DNA of 64,000 nt from the NCBI GenBank assembly GCA_947311845.1, contig CAMZMU010000040.1, positions 56,500,330 to 56,564,329 of the forward strand, written 5' to 3'. Shown here piece after piece: positions 46,321-58,081 of this stretch. Under the pieces are notes generated by a model, which searched no databases, was not told the DNA's origin, and saw only the letters and a list, made by a program, of their open reading frames with translations. How positions within the stretch are numbered: position 1 is the stretch's first letter; each line of letters starts with the position of its first letter. The stretch is from Poa pratensis. Lineage: Eukaryota; Streptophyta; Magnoliopsida; Poales; Poaceae. The position numbers were made by a program, and so were the translations under genes.

Positions 46321-47364
46321 TTTTTTTTTTTTTTTTGAGGAGGATCCAATCCATATATTCAGAGTACCCAGCACAAATTACAGAAAGGTCCAACAAGGAA
46401 AAGGAAATTACAAAAGGACCCTGAAACTTGCACAGAGCACCCTGAGTACACTGAGAGAAACACAATTGAATCCGTCGTCTTCACCCAAGAAGCTAGCCGA
46501 CGCCGCCGTCGCCGTACCTCCAGCCACCGAGGAAAGAGCACCGCCACGAAGATGTAGAGGCCGCAAGAGTCGTCCGCCGCCGCGCGACGGAGCCTAGTCT
46601 CGATGAAAGAGCACGGCCACAGCACTCGAACCCCAGCTCCACCAAGCTTCCAGCCGAAGCAGCACCGCCCAGCCCAGCCACCACCAACCGCACCGCTCCT
46701 CCCGACGCAGCTCCCCTCGCCACCACGGCCGGCCAGAGCTCAAACGCCGAAGAAGAAGACCTCCAACACCACCAGCACCAAAACGGAAGAAGGGGATACA
46801 ACGAACACGGACCTGAAGCAACTCGAGCAGCACCAAACTTCTTCCTCTCTCCTTCACCAAGAACGACCAGAGAAGAAAGCAGCCTGCCCTCGAGCTCCTC
46901 AAGTCCACCACCCCTCCTTGCAGTAGCCAATCCGCCCAACCATCCCTTCCCCTCGCCACCAAGGCCGGCCAGAGGAGAATCCCGGGCAAGTCGACTGAAC
47001 TGCATCAAGAAGCGGTTGCAAACCACGGCTTTATTAGAGAAGGCAATCTTCCACTCCGTCGCATCCAGCTCCAACCTCTGGAACCACAAGACGAGGAGAA
47101 CGAAGCCTAGGTAGCACCCGATCTGGCCGCACAGAACTGATGCCAAGCCTCCAACTACAGGGACGAAGCCCAAGTCCGGCAAGCAGCCGAAAACACTACC
47201 CCTACGCTGAACAAGCCGAGCTGCCCCTCCATCCCTCCCCCGAGCGGCGGCGCCGCCGGAATTGGGGCAGAGGAGAGCTCGGGGACGGGAGACGACTCTC
47301 AACTTACTGAAGCAGAGGATGGGGAAAGAGAAGAGCATAAGGATAGATATTGGAGAGAACCGTC
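46321..47364 (-). mobile_element. LINE-like retroposon with 12-bp target duplication
   Basis: 1044 bp between two copies of CCGTCAGAGTTT (46309-46320, 47365-47376). The left end is a long T-run, i.e. poly(A) on the minus strand, preceded by GGATTGGATCCTCCTC. The minus strand is GC-rich with long open frames (46493-47338) but no reverse transcriptase, endonuclease or known domain. It shares blocks with the 42238 retroposon. Confidence 0.82.
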
Positions 47365-47376
47365 CCGTCAGAGTTT

Positions 47377-47470
47377 GACTTCAGGCTATCTTGACATGGC
47401 AGATGCTGCGGAAGAATGCAGAACCATCATAGACATAGTTGAGTCCGCATGGCCATATGGTGTTCCTGAC
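47377..47470 (+). pseudogene. Captured exon fragment, interrupted by the retroposon
   Basis: Joining the flanks at the target duplication gives an open frame, CIRQSLTSGYLDMADAAEEC then RTIIDIVESAWPYGVPDG and a TAA at 47476. The composition is protein-like and AT/GC balanced. I do not recognise the family; repeat proteins of the PPR type are one option. The retroposon landed inside the reading frame. Confidence 0.3.
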
Positions 47471-47812
47471 GGTTAAAAGATTGTGATTGCAAATTGGAAG
47501 AAGAAAGGAACGCCCTAGAAGTATTTGTGCTCCACGTAGCTATGACGGTTAAACTAAAGCTCCACCGCCAGGCTTCCTGAAACACCCGAGGAATCACCTG
47601 CCACCGGCCATGTAAGGCGAGGAGTAGTGTGCACCACTAGACGGGTCTACCAGCACAAGAGACGGCATCTGATCGATATTCCAGCATAAGTTCATCAGCA
47701 CAGCACTCGACAAGAGACGGCATCTGGTCGAGATTCCAGCATAAGTCTATCAGTACAAAGTAAAGTTCTAGAACTTAATTAAAATTTTGAAAAATCAACA
47801 TAAGTTACAAAA

Positions 47813-48824
47813 TCTTTTTTTAGCTCAAAGTAGTGGTCGTATCCACCGTCTGAATAGATAGAAGAGATGACCCAGTTTATGAGGTAAACCGGATACAAAA
47901 ACCATACAAATTGTACAATGCTCTGTTTTATGAGGAAAACAGAGCAAAAAAACCACACAGACGAACCAACCCGCCGCCCACACGACACAAGCCGACCACA
48001 ACGCCATCCTGCCCAGCCGTCGCGAAACCGTTGCACCGCGAGGGCCAACAACTCCAAGGCGGCGCCTTCAAGAAGGAAGCGACGTGTCCGCCACCGCCGC
48101 CCGCTCCACAGGGGATTAGGTTTTCACCCGGAGATGTTGCAACCACTCGCGTCGGATGAAATCGAGACTCCACGAACGACGCAGTCAAGAAAGAAATGAC
48201 GCCCGAAGGAGTCGCCGTCGTCGGCCCCGACCAAGTCGGCGCAAAGCTTTCGCCCGGTGCTCGTTCTGTCCGCGAAGCGCGGGGAGAATCAAGCCAAGCA
48301 AGGTCGCTGCTGCCGACCACCATACCCGCAACCGGAATCCTCGTCCTAGGAGCGCCCAAAGAACCCTCTCTATTTGCTCCAACTCAAAGCGCAGGGGATC
48401 CACGCCGTCCCTACGCCCAGCATCAGCCGCAGCCGGCCTGCACCGCGCCCAGGAACGCCGCCTGAGCGCGCACCTCCACGCCGGCGCTCCGAGGCCCAGA
48501 GCTGGCCCGCGGGGACCAGATCCTGCCCGCCCCGCGCCCAACTCCCTCCGCCACACGCGCATGGCCTCCTCGCCTCCAACGCGCCATCACCACTCGCCGC
48601 CAATGCCATTTCCACGCCGCACGAGCTTGGTCTCCTCGCATCCGAAGCGCCGTCTCCACTCGCCGCCATGGTCGCGTCCACGCCGCCGCTAGCAGGGACG
48701 CTCGCGCGGTGGAACGAGCCGAGACACCCCGCCACCACCGTCCTTGGGGCGCGTGTGGCTTTGCCGACGACCTCTCTGGTGGCGGCGATGTGGGGGAGAC
48801 GGCGGCTAGGGTTTCCCCCGTAGC
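47813..48824 (-). mobile_element. LINE-like retroposon, leader fused to poly(A) end
   Basis: On the minus strand the element begins at the homopolymer (48825-48848) with CTACGGGGGAAACCCTAGCC, the usual start of plant LINE leaders, and ends in GAGCTAAAAAAAG near 47813. The middle contains CCTTCTTGAAGGCGCCGCC and GGCCGACGACGG-like blocks shared with 49815-51046. It encodes no reverse transcriptase. Target duplication not identified. Confidence 0.6.
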
Positions 48825-48848
48825 GGGGGGGGGGGGGGGGGGGGGGGG
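48825..48848. repeat. 24-base poly(G) run
   Basis: Twenty-four consecutive G residues at the 5' end of the minus-strand retroposon (C-run on its sense strand). The length is prone to sequencing error. It may have grown from the few extra bases often present at LINE 5' ends. Confidence 0.9.
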
Positions 48849-48896
48849 ATTCTTTCGTTTAATCTAAAATTTTACTTGCTTGTTTTTATAACCTTA

Positions 48897-49800
48897 CTAG
48901 CAAAATGCCCGTGCGATGCTACGGGTGTAATTTTTTGTCAAGAATTTATATTTTGTTTTGTATAGGATTGATTCCTTCAAATTCGACATATTCATCCCTC
49001 CCTCTGGTTCACTATTCCATGATAAATACACAAGTATTCAAATGCGAGTAGTAAAATTTGAAGTACCTTGACCACAGGAGAGTGCACTCTATTGTTTGTA
49101 GCAGGATCCGAGAGGTCTCGGAGAAATAATTTCGAATTAAATGGAGGAAAAAAAAAAGGAATATGCCATGGTAACTTGCAGGACATATTCCACTTAACTC
49201 AAACAAACCAACTTTCAAACTAAGGAAAGTGGGGCAGTGTCTTATAATTCAGAGAGCTAAAATGGAACAATATGGCACGGTCAACATAACCAAGAGATCT
49301 AATGACAGTTCCCAGCACTCAATAGAATACACAAGACTAACGATTAAGGTTAAGCAAAAAAGAATCTTCAGCTGTAAAATTTACAACGGGGCTGGTGCAG
49401 ATCAAAATTCAGATATCTCTTAAAGGTAAACGGATGTTCTTTAGTGGCGATGCCAGTTCTGCTTAGCCTAACATAAAGTGCAGTAAGGTTCTAAGAACCA
49501 GAAAATATGATCACAAAAATCAGGAGGATTAACTATCTGTTTTCACACACGAAAAATCACATTACCTTTTCTGTAGTATGAAACCATAGTAATCCTGCTC
49601 TATTGCCAATTAAACAATCATCTTCTCAAGGATACAAAGCAGGAGGATTAACTATCAGTTTTGACACACCAAAAATCACATAAAGATCGAAAGATTTATC
49701 CTATTTAGCAGTTCATCTGCAAACAATTCAAGTTAAAAGTATAGCAAACAACCATTTTAGGGATGTGACATAATCATCTTCCAAATTTAGCAGTTGACCA
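48897..49800 (-). mobile_element. Helitron 3' end, other end not found
   Basis: A|CTAG at 48897-48900, then hairpin CCCGTGCGATGCTACGGG (48908-48925), a minus-strand Helitron 3' terminus. To its right 48926-49800 is AT-rich with no gene and one imperfect internal repeat (CAGGAGGATTAACTATC at about 49520 and 49641). No 5' terminus of the TCT-TACTAT type is seen before the next retroposon, so the element's extent is unknown. Confidence 0.6.
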
Positions 49801-49814
49801 AGGCATTGGGACCC

Positions 49815-51046
49815 GGGGCACTGCTCTCCTCTCCTCTCCTCCGCCCCCGCGTGGCGGCGGGAGGGGAAACCCTCACCCCCGCTCCTCGGCCGCCCTCCTT
49901 CCGTTCCCCTCCCTCGCCGTCGCCACAGGGCTCGGCCAGGCAAAGCCTGGTTGGCCGGCGGCGGCGAGGATCGATTGTCCTCTCCGTTGAGGAGCCTGGC
50001 GCGGGTTGGGGTCCTTGGCTGAGGCGTGGAGCTACCGGGCACCACGGCGTCCGGCCCGGCAGCGCATGGCGGCGGACATGGCAGGTGCGCGGGCGGACGG
50101 TAGGGGCGGCGCTTCTCGCCTTGACGGCGGCGACGGCGACCTGAGATCTCGATGATGGCGGCTGGGACTTGGGGTGGATCATGCCGGCGGATCGGCACCA
50201 TGGATCTTCTAGGTGTTGAAGACGCAGATCGGATCCCAGCGAGGATGGAGTAGCAGCGAGGGTTCCATCGGTGGTGCGGCTTCGGCCCGCCTCTTGATGT
50301 CCTCCTGCCTCTCATATCCTTGCGGCGGATCTTGAGGCAAGTTTGTCGGCCGGCGAGAGCCGGGCTCCGATTCGGTCGGGGCCGACGATGGCGGCGCCCG
50401 CGGGCGTTGTTACCTTGTTGAAGGAGTCGTTGCTGCGACATTCTAGCCTCCCTCCCTGATGCTCCGGAGGAAACTTCAGATCTGGGTTTCCCGGATCGCA
50501 CGATGGCGGCACTTCCGGTGTCGTTCTCCTCCTTGGGGGCATCGTGTTGGAGCACATCCTGGCTGGAGAGATCTGCTGGTGGAGCGGCGTGCCATTTTCC
50601 GCGTCGACAATGGTGACTCGGCAGCATGGTGCAGTGGGGTCTCGGCGTGGATGCGTGCGAATGGACGAGGGCAGGGCGGTGGTACTGTTTGGCGTCATGG
50701 CGACGTCGCCGGCTGGCCTTGCAAGGCCATGGCGTTGATCTTTGCCTGAAGATGGGTTCGAGGAAGACGGCGGAAGCGACTTCTGTAGCGCGCGCATGCG
50801 GTGCACGTTGAGGGTCTGCTGGACCGGTACTCCGGTTGTAGATGATGCGTGTAGGTGTGAGGTCAAGGCATGCGGCTCTGATCATGGCCACCCCCATCAT
50901 AGTTGTAGCGACTTTTTGTTGCCGAGCGGCTGACTTCGGTTTGATCAATGTTGTAACTTGCAAGCTTTGATGAATAATTGCGGATGGCTGTGTGCATCAC
51001 TTTGATGCAGAGGCCGGGGATCCGCACCCCCTTATCTAAAAAAAAG
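49815..51046 (+). mobile_element. LINE-like retroposon, + strand
   Basis: Ends with GCTGTGTGCATCACTTTGAT, GCAGAGGCCGGGGATCC and an A-run at 51039-51046, the standard plant L1 LINE 3' end. The 5' part has GGGAGGGGAAACCCTCACC, a LINE-leader-like start. Between them lies GC-rich sequence with GGCCGACGATGGCGGCGCC and CGTTGTTACCTTGTTGAAGG blocks. Long frames on both strands (e.g. 49728-50963) are GC shadows. No reverse transcriptase. Target duplication not found. Confidence 0.7.
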
Positions 51047-51293
51047 AATTAAGCTGATGCTGGGTCGGCTTAAGCTGTTGTTGTCCCATCTCCGTCATGC
51101 CGCCAGTGTCGGACCTTTTCGGCCACTGCACGATCCAGATGAGATGAGGCCGAGTTGATTACGGGCTCCTGCATCATGCCCCTGCCACATCTGCACTAAT
51201 TAACAGCAGCAACACGCGTCATAGACGGCCGAAACTCTATCTCTGCAATCAGAGTTCACATGTCATCGGTTCTGAGAGAGGTTTCAGCCATTC
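51047..51293. other. Flank of the MULE
   Basis: Unannotated sequence up to the 9-bp target duplication copy CAGCCATTC (51285-51293). No gene seen. Confidence 0.5.
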
Positions 51294-51590
51294 GGCAAAA
51301 TGGACACTGTTGACCTCAGAGTGAAACTATAACACAAAATGAATCTCAGGCAAAACTATTTCACGCCTGTAACGCTTTTAGGTAGCGCCTCACAATCAGG
51401 CGCTACACTATACAGGATAGCGCCCTATGATCAGGCGCTACACATGCTGCCAGCGTGGCGGGTCGGGGCCAGGGGGCCAGGTTTGGTCGTGTAGCGCCTC
51501 ATGATCAGGCGCTATGGTGCAGGTCATGTAGGGTCTGATCACAAGGCGCTACACCCTCTGTTAACAGTCAGCCGCGACGGGCCCGTCCCA
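51294..51590 (+). repeat. Left terminal inverted repeat of the MULE
   Basis: Matches the reverse complement of the right end from GGCAAAATGG through to about 51590 with scattered mismatches. It contains four tandem palindromic modules (51382-51406, 51418-51440, 51492-51514, 51528-51552) of the form TAGCGCC-spacer-GGCGCTA. The terminus proper presumably binds transposase. Confidence 0.92.
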
Positions 51591-51599
51591 ACCCTAGCT

Positions 51600-52471
51600 C
51601 TTCATTCCACATCCACCCGAGCCGAGCAGAAGACATGGCGGCGGCGGCGGTTCTCTCTCCCCCTCTCTAATCCTTCACCAAATCCACTCTGATTTGAAGA
51701 GAAAAGCGAGGGGATTCCGTCCGCAACTACTTCCCGCAGGTATTCTCCTCCGATCCCCCAATTTATGTCCAATAAAATCACCCCATTTGGCCCTCATGTG
51801 CACGTTTCGGTTCAACCCTAGTATCTAGTTGATTTGGATTTTGTTGTTGACCCATGGCATGCTTGTATGATCTTTAGCATTAGGTTAGCTATAGTATTAT
51901 TAGTTGGTAAAAATTTAGCATTAGGTATTCTCCACCGTCTGACTGCTTCGATTGCGGAGTTTTGATAGTGTTTCCCCGTAGTAACTTCTATGTGTTGCAA
52001 CCGTGGAGATGGCACTAGTTGCACTCTATAATAATCGACTAGTAGTGGAAATAATGCCTGTAGTAGTGAGTGTGTAACAGAAACGAGCACATCTTTTGGC
52101 TTGTTAGCTTTGGAGTTGAATTGAGCATTACTTGTAATGATAGATGATCATCATGTTGTGTTAAACCTGAATCTGAAGTTGTTAGCGAACTCTTTGATCC
52201 CAGTAGACAGACAGTACCAGGTTACTGCTTGAACCGCCACATTTGTGAACGATGAATCAGTACCATAATCTGGCCAAATCTAATCTGGATTGCTTGGTAC
52301 ACATGAATATTCTTAGGAACTTACACTACTGTAGCACATATGCCTTGATTAAGAAAAAATTAATATGCCGTCGAACACATGTGTGGAGGAAATATGTGTA
52401 GTATTATTTGTATAATTAGGTGATATCGTTTTATGTATGAAATATTGCTCACATATGTTGTAATATGTAGG
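51600..52471 (+). promoter_or_regulatory. Leader exon and leader intron of the PMD gene (putative)
   Basis: Just inside the TIR, about 51600-51739 is GC-rich and ends CCCGCAG|GTATTCTCC, a good splice donor. The next 0.7 kb is AT-rich, like an intron, and ends TATGTAG directly before GATGG at 52471, a good acceptor. A 5' leader intron ahead of the PMD start codon fits. No TATA box stands out. Confidence 0.4.
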
Positions 52472-53245
52472 ATGGTGTGGTTACTCGATGATGAGTATGA
52501 TGTTGCTCACTGGGCCTATAGGATGGCGGTAAAGGGAGAGGTAATAAAATGAATCTTGGTATTTTATGTGTTTTGTTTTATTTTGTTGCAAATGCGTTGG
52601 ATACGGTGTAATATTTTATTTGAAATGTGTTATTTGCAGGAGCTTAAACCTTTGAAGATTCGGTCTCATGGGGCTTCGTCGAGTGACATGCCGTACGATG
52701 AGCGGTACACTCCGTACATCGAAAGGCTAGGCCTCCTCCCTTTCATCCAACTTGTGAGCCGTTCGACCCCAAAATTGAACGCGCCCGCAATCACCGCCCT
52801 TGTCGACCGGTGGAGGCCAGAGACACACACATTTCACCTCCGGATTGGCGAGATGACCCCCACTCTTATGGATGTTTCCATGATTCTTGGACTTCCTATC
52901 GAGGGGAAGCCTCTGTGTATGAGCACAGATTCCACAGGGTGGCGCGGGCAGATGCTGGACCTTATTGGTAATGCTCCCGAGGATGTCGAGGACAAGAGTG
53001 AATACAGAATCCCGGCCGGCGCTGCGTACCTGTGGATAGTAGAGCACTTCACGCACTGCCCCGTCGGGGCCAATGATGACGTGATCCAGACATATGCCCG
53101 CGTGTACGTGTGGTACGTTATCTCTAGGACTTTGTTTGCTGACAGCGGTGGCACGACGGCTCAGTGGATGTGGCTGAAGGCGCTTACCGTCTTTGACTCG
53201 AAGTGGAGTTGGGGTTCTGCTGCACTTGCCTACTTGTACCGGCAG
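52472..53245 (+). pseudogene. Plant mobile domain (PMD, aminotransferase-like) gene, partial
   Basis: Exon one starts at ATG 52472 (MVWLLDDEYDVAHWAYRMAV) and ends at GAG|GTAATA (52540). Exon two runs 52640-53245 and ends CGGCAG|GTAATG; the phases join. The protein has the PMD core: YTPYIERLGLLPFIQLVS, ALVDRWRPETHTFHLRIGEM, TPTLMDVSMILGLPIEGKPL, AGAAYLWIVEHF and a final ALAYLYRQ. PMD proteins occur in Mutator and Gypsy elements and as domesticated silencing factors (MAIN, MAIL1); their biochemical role is not settled. The C-terminal half of the domain is missing; only a tiny possible exon LLE (53301-53309) follows. The neighbour downstream is mudrA on the same strand, about 280 bp away. Confidence 0.85.
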
Positions 53246-53522
53246 GTAATGAATTTGTCATTTTTAGTATGTTTTTTACGTGGATCTTGCCCCTCTTAGC
53301 TACTAGAGGTAAGTTCTCTCGTTTCCCTATGTTTTGACCCATTGGTTCTTGTATTATTATAGATTTATGTCCAAATGTTGGAAACCCTAGAAATTCGAAT
53401 GGACCCAAAATTGAATGGTATATGTTAGATTATGGCTAGTGCTTGTTAGGTTATGGCTACTGCTTGTTAGGTTAAAGCTACGGATTGCTATGATTTACGT
53501 TGTTGTTGTCATTATGCTAGGG

Positions 53523-54543
53523 ATGCCTACAATTGTTCATGTTCATCATGTGGATAAAGATGACTTTTTGAAAGGCAATATGGAACCGGACCGGGATGAG
53601 CTAGCCTTGGTGTTCGAGTAAAGTCCTACCTACGCCGAGATTTTGAAACAAGTTAGGATTGACTTGAATTTGATGAACCCAAATGAGGTTGTAGAGTTGG
53701 AGGGAATACATAATGCGGGTCATAGAGTGATCCTCCGTTGGAAGTTTTTGCGTATCAACTCCGAACTTCATTGGGTTGCATACAAGGAAACCGTGGCCGA
53801 ATCACTTGACAAGTCTCTTGAGTTATTTGTCACGGTAAAGTTTGATGCGCATGTGAACTTGGACTTGAATGGATATGCCTCCCCATTTGATGGTAGGAGT
53901 CCACCACTCATGAACCAAGATGGTAGGAGCCCCATTTCAAATGATGAGTATGGGGATGATGAGAACGAGGACATTGAGAATGGGGTAGACCTCCACGACA
54001 ACAATGTTGGAGATTTGGACCTATATATTGAGCAAGAGACCATGGAGCATGACATCCCTTATTCTCGATGCTATGCATCGGACTCGGATGACGATGGACC
54101 CGATGAAGAAGTTGATGAGGAGGGGTTCACCGCCAAGGAGACCGAAGCGTACGAGAAGTCAATGAGGCGGGATCATCGAATTCCGTTGTTTTCTGACCTT
54201 ACTCTCGCGGATGAAGCGACGGTTGATGGCGGCAAGGGTATCCTGCTCGAAGCTAGGCCAACTTCTTACCAGGATATGAATCATGTGGACAATGGGATAA
54301 CTCCCGGTTTGAGGTTCACAACCTTGTTGGAATTTCAGATATGGATCAAGGAGTTCTCAGTTAAGTACCATCGTCTGTTTAAGGTGGTTCACTCCAATAA
54401 AAAGAAGCGTTATACGGTGAGATGCTTAGAGAAAGGATGCCCGTGGGAGGTGCGAGCAAGACCTTTCAAGAAAGGTCTCGATTGGCACATAACTAGCTGT
54501 GTTGCAACACACATGTGCCGAGGCAAGAAGGTTGATGGCAAGG
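53523..54543 (+). pseudogene. mudrA-type MULE transposase, N-terminal part, cut by an LTR
   Basis: From ATG 53523 the frame reads MPTIVHVHHVDKDDFLKGN. It meets an in-frame TAA at 53619-53621 and continues in the same frame as SPTYAEILKQVRIDLN. An acidic linker (about residues 135-215) precedes the MuDR DNA-binding domain: TPGLRFTTLLEFQIWIKEFS, KVVHSNKKKRYTVRCLEKGC and PWEVRARPFKKGLDWHITSC with the zinc-coordinating Cys/His pattern. It breaks off after CRGKKVDGK at 54543, where an Athila LTR begins. The DDE catalytic domain and SWIM zinc finger are absent. The transposase would cut and join the MULE ends. As it stands it is inactive. Confidence 0.9.
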
Positions 54544-56330
54544 TGATACGTCCAAAACGTATCTATAATTTTTGATGTTCCATGCCTGTTATATATTGAT
54601 TACCACATGTTTATCTTACACTTTATATCATTTTTATGCATTTTCTGGGACTAACCTATTAACAAGATGCCACAGTGCCAGTTCCTGTTTTCTGCTGTCT
54701 TTTTGTTTCAGAAATTCTATTCTGGAAATATTCTCGGAATCGGACGCCAATTTAACTGATTTATTTCTGGACCGAGACGGAGCAGCAACCAGAAGGACGA
54801 AGCCGGGGGCCACACCAGGGAGGCCGGCGGGCCCACGGCGCGGCCAAGGGTGGGGTCGCGCCCCTAGGCCGCCGCCCCACATCGGCTGGCCACCGATGTC
54901 GCCCTTTCGCCTATAATTGCATCTATTCGGGAAACCCTAGACACCCGAGCGAAAATCCACGAAAAGTTTCGACGCCGCCGTCGTCTTCAACCCTAGTTCG
55001 GGAGGGTTTCTGCAGTTCTTCCCGACACCTTGCCGGAGGGGAAATCATCACCGGAGGGCTCTACATCGCCATGCCTGCCTCCGGAGTGATGCGTGAGTTG
55101 TTCTCCACGGGACTACGGGTCCATAGCAGTAGCTAGTTGGTAGTCTCTCCACCTTGTGCTATCATGTTTAGATCTTGTGAGCTGCCTAACATGATCAAGA
55201 TCATCTTTATGTAATGCTACATGTTGTGTTTGCTGGGATCTGATGAATTGTGAAGCTATGATCAAGTTTGTTCATCTATATTATGTTTTATCTATGTTCC
55301 TGCATGCTCTACGTTGTTAGTAGATGATTTGGCCAAGTAGAAGCTAGTGGCTTCAAGAGAGGGATTTATGCTAGATAGTGGGTTCATGCCTCTAGAAGCC
55401 TGGACTTGATAGACATAAACAACTAAGTCTGTAGATGTGCTGTTGCCACTAGGGATAAAATAATCGATGCTTAGCTTAAGGGTACTGTTGTTAAGTCTAA
55501 TGTGTTTGTTTACATTACACACTTTGCTTAACGATATAATCTGTTGCTTGCAACTTAATACTCATGGGAGACCCAGAAGCTATCTTGTGAGTGGATTATG
55601 AGTCATAGATGCAGCTAGTAAGCGGTCTATGTATATTGTTGTAATGCCCAATAGATATAACAATAAACATGTGCTTGTCATATATTGCATTGTCATGCGT
55701 TTGCAATTTGTCAATTGCCCAGCTGTAATTCGTTCACCCAACATGCATGTTTATTTGTCTTATGGAGAGACACCACTAGTGAACTGTGGACCCTGGTCCT
55801 TTATTCCACACTGATACAAACACCATTTTCACCACGCTCTACGTTACTTCCTGCTGCTACTTTTGTGTTCATCATCATATTCCATATCATACGTTTAATC
55901 CTTTGTATTCAGCAAGCCGGGAAAATTGACAACCTTCCTGTTTCGTTGGGGCAAAGTACTTTGATTGTGTGTGTGCAGGTCCACGTCAGTGATCGGGTAA
56001 AGGCGCCGCTGACACCTTTCTGAAGCTCTTCCAATTCCTACTGGATCTGACAACATTGGTTTTGTAATCAAGGGAAAACTTTGCTGCTAACTACATCATA
56101 CCTTCTTCTTGGGGGTTCCCAGCGAACGTGCGTTCCACGTCATCAAGCAACTTTTTCTGGCGCCGTTGCCGGGGAATTGGAAGCTACAGCAAGGGGAGTT
56201 ACACATCACCATTCTCTTTACTTTGTTTTTGTCTTGCTTAGTTTATTTTTATTTTATCTTGTTTGCTTTTAAAATCAAAAAACAAAAAAAATTCAGCTTT
56301 TTGCTTATTTCGGTTTATCTAGTCGAGCCC
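54544..56330 (+). mobile_element. Athila-type 5' LTR plus start of its internal region, truncated
   Basis: LTR 54544-56145 (TGATACGTCCAAAACGTATC to ACGTCATCA), then a consensus primer binding site TGGCGCCGTTGCCGGGG (56158-56175) and about 155 bp of internal sequence parallel to the 32544 element up to about 56330. No 3' LTR, polypurine tract or second target-site copy follows. The insertion cut mudrA after CAAGG (54539-54543). The remainder of both element and transposase gene was lost, probably by deletion or recombination. Confidence 0.88.
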
Positions 56331-58080
56331 GGACGAGATCATCCTAGTCGAGCAGGTCGCCGCGGAGGCAGCGAGGCAGGTGTGGGGACTGGTGGTACAG
56401 ACCCGGGGCATGGAGTCCGCGCACGGCGACGGTAGGACCAGGACGCCGTGCTACACGTCGGGGAAACCGGAGCCGTGCTGCTGCACTGTCTACTGTTGGT
56501 CGTCCGCCGCTACAACCAGGTCTTCGTCGACCGGCACATCCTGGCAACACCGGCGCACGACGTGATCCGCGTGCATGCCAGGATTGTCCAGCTCGTGGTG
56601 GAGGCGCTCGGACGCGCGCTGCCAAGAACTCCGCGGTCGCCAAGTCCGTGCAGGGCGGCGCCAGGACCAGGATGCCATGCTGCGCGCCGCGGAAGCGTAC
56701 GACGCCGATTTATACGTCAACGGGGGCACATGGCAGCAATGACACGGGTGCACGGCGGGCATGTCAGGATGGCTCAGCTCGTGGAGGAGACGTTTGGGCG
56801 CGCGGCCAAAGACCTCACCGTCGCCCGTCTGGCGCGTGCACCCGCGCCACACCGCGGTCGGCGGAGCGCACGACGGCCGCCATAGGGGCGTCCTCGAAGC
56901 AAAGATGGTCAGGAGTTTCGCCCGGAGGAGCTCGTTGGTGGTCTCCTAGTCTCCTCGCAGCATAGGCGAGCCATACGAGAGCTCGTCGAAGATGCCAGCT
57001 AGCGCTGGAGCACGCGCTCATGCACGACATCTAGCGCATGCATCCCGCACCACACCACGGCCGGCATGATGAATCGCACGATGGTCCCCTCAGGGGCGTC
57101 CTCGACCATCCAATGTTGTGGAAAGTGAGGCGAAGGAGGACGTCCGGAGGTCGAAGGAAGCTCCGGTCGCCTCCGTTTCGTCCAGCACGGGGAGCAGTCA
57201 CCCATGCACGAGCTCAACCAGCAAGCTTGCCATGAGCGTGCGAAATAAGAGAGAAGAAGCAGGCACAATTAAAAGGGTAGAGGAGGAAGGAGAAGAAGCC
57301 AGGAGCCGGAACAAACAAATAAAATAAAACAATAGATATGTGGAGGTACACATGCCACATAGAGAGCCAGCGGCGGGTGAAGGATAGACACGTGGTACAT
57401 GAAGACTTAACGCTGCCTACCAGACATCCCTGTACAACAGCTAAAAACAAACCGTCCACAGCTAGCAACAAACAGCTCACAAAGACCAACAGCTAAAGAC
57501 AAACATACAGCAGAAACAAAAGCAAAAAACAAGCAGACTCAATCCAAGCCAGCAACCACCAAACAAATAGACCATCGTGCGAAACCGCACCGTCGGACAA
57601 GACAAAAACAGAAGAAACCGACAACAAGACGTTCAACCGGATGAGGCAGGGGCAACCGGAACCGGCAACAAGACGTTCAACCGGATGAGGCAGGGGCAAC
57701 CGGGTAAGCTAGACGAGGGCAACCGGATGGGGTAGAGGAGCAGGGAAGAAAAACAAGACCAACACAAAGGAATGGCACCGGAATGGTACCGGCTAAGGCA
57801 CCGGCCAAACAAGAGAGGACAACGCCTTGCATGTGCATACCCGAACCAATAGGAAACGCCCACGTACATGAGAAACGATGATGTGGCAATACATGATAGG
57901 CCAAAGAGGAGCGAGGGGCTGAGAGCGCCGGAAACCCACGCGCTTTGTTATAGTGTAGTATTATGCAGTTGTTGTGTACTCTATGTATTTATAAGTTGTT
58001 GTGTATTTTAAATATTTGTTGAATTGTTGTACATTCTATCAAGAAGCTGGCACTTTTTCGTATTTTGCCCAGTTTGGAGG
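56331..58080. other. GC-rich and repeat-bearing MULE interior, no gene recognised
   Basis: 56331-57250 is GC-rich with two diverged copies of a segment of about 85 bp (TGTCCAGCTCGTGGTGGAGG at about 56586 and TCAGGATGGCTCAGCTCGTG at about 56765), open on both strands but with no known domain. 57620-57710 holds a tandem GACGTTCAACCGGATGAGGC repeat (two copies). 57480-57900 is low complexity. It is unclear whether this belongs to the MULE, to the Athila internal region or to a third element. Confidence 0.45.
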
Positions 58081-58081
58081 C

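Noticed and set aside
46493..47338. 281-residue minus-strand ORF as a gene
   Set aside because: Sense strand of a retroposon, but no LINE endonuclease, reverse transcriptase or other domain; GC-rich low complexity.
49728..50963. 411-residue minus-strand ORF
   Set aside because: Antisense to a + strand LINE-like retroposon; composition-driven, no recognisable motif.
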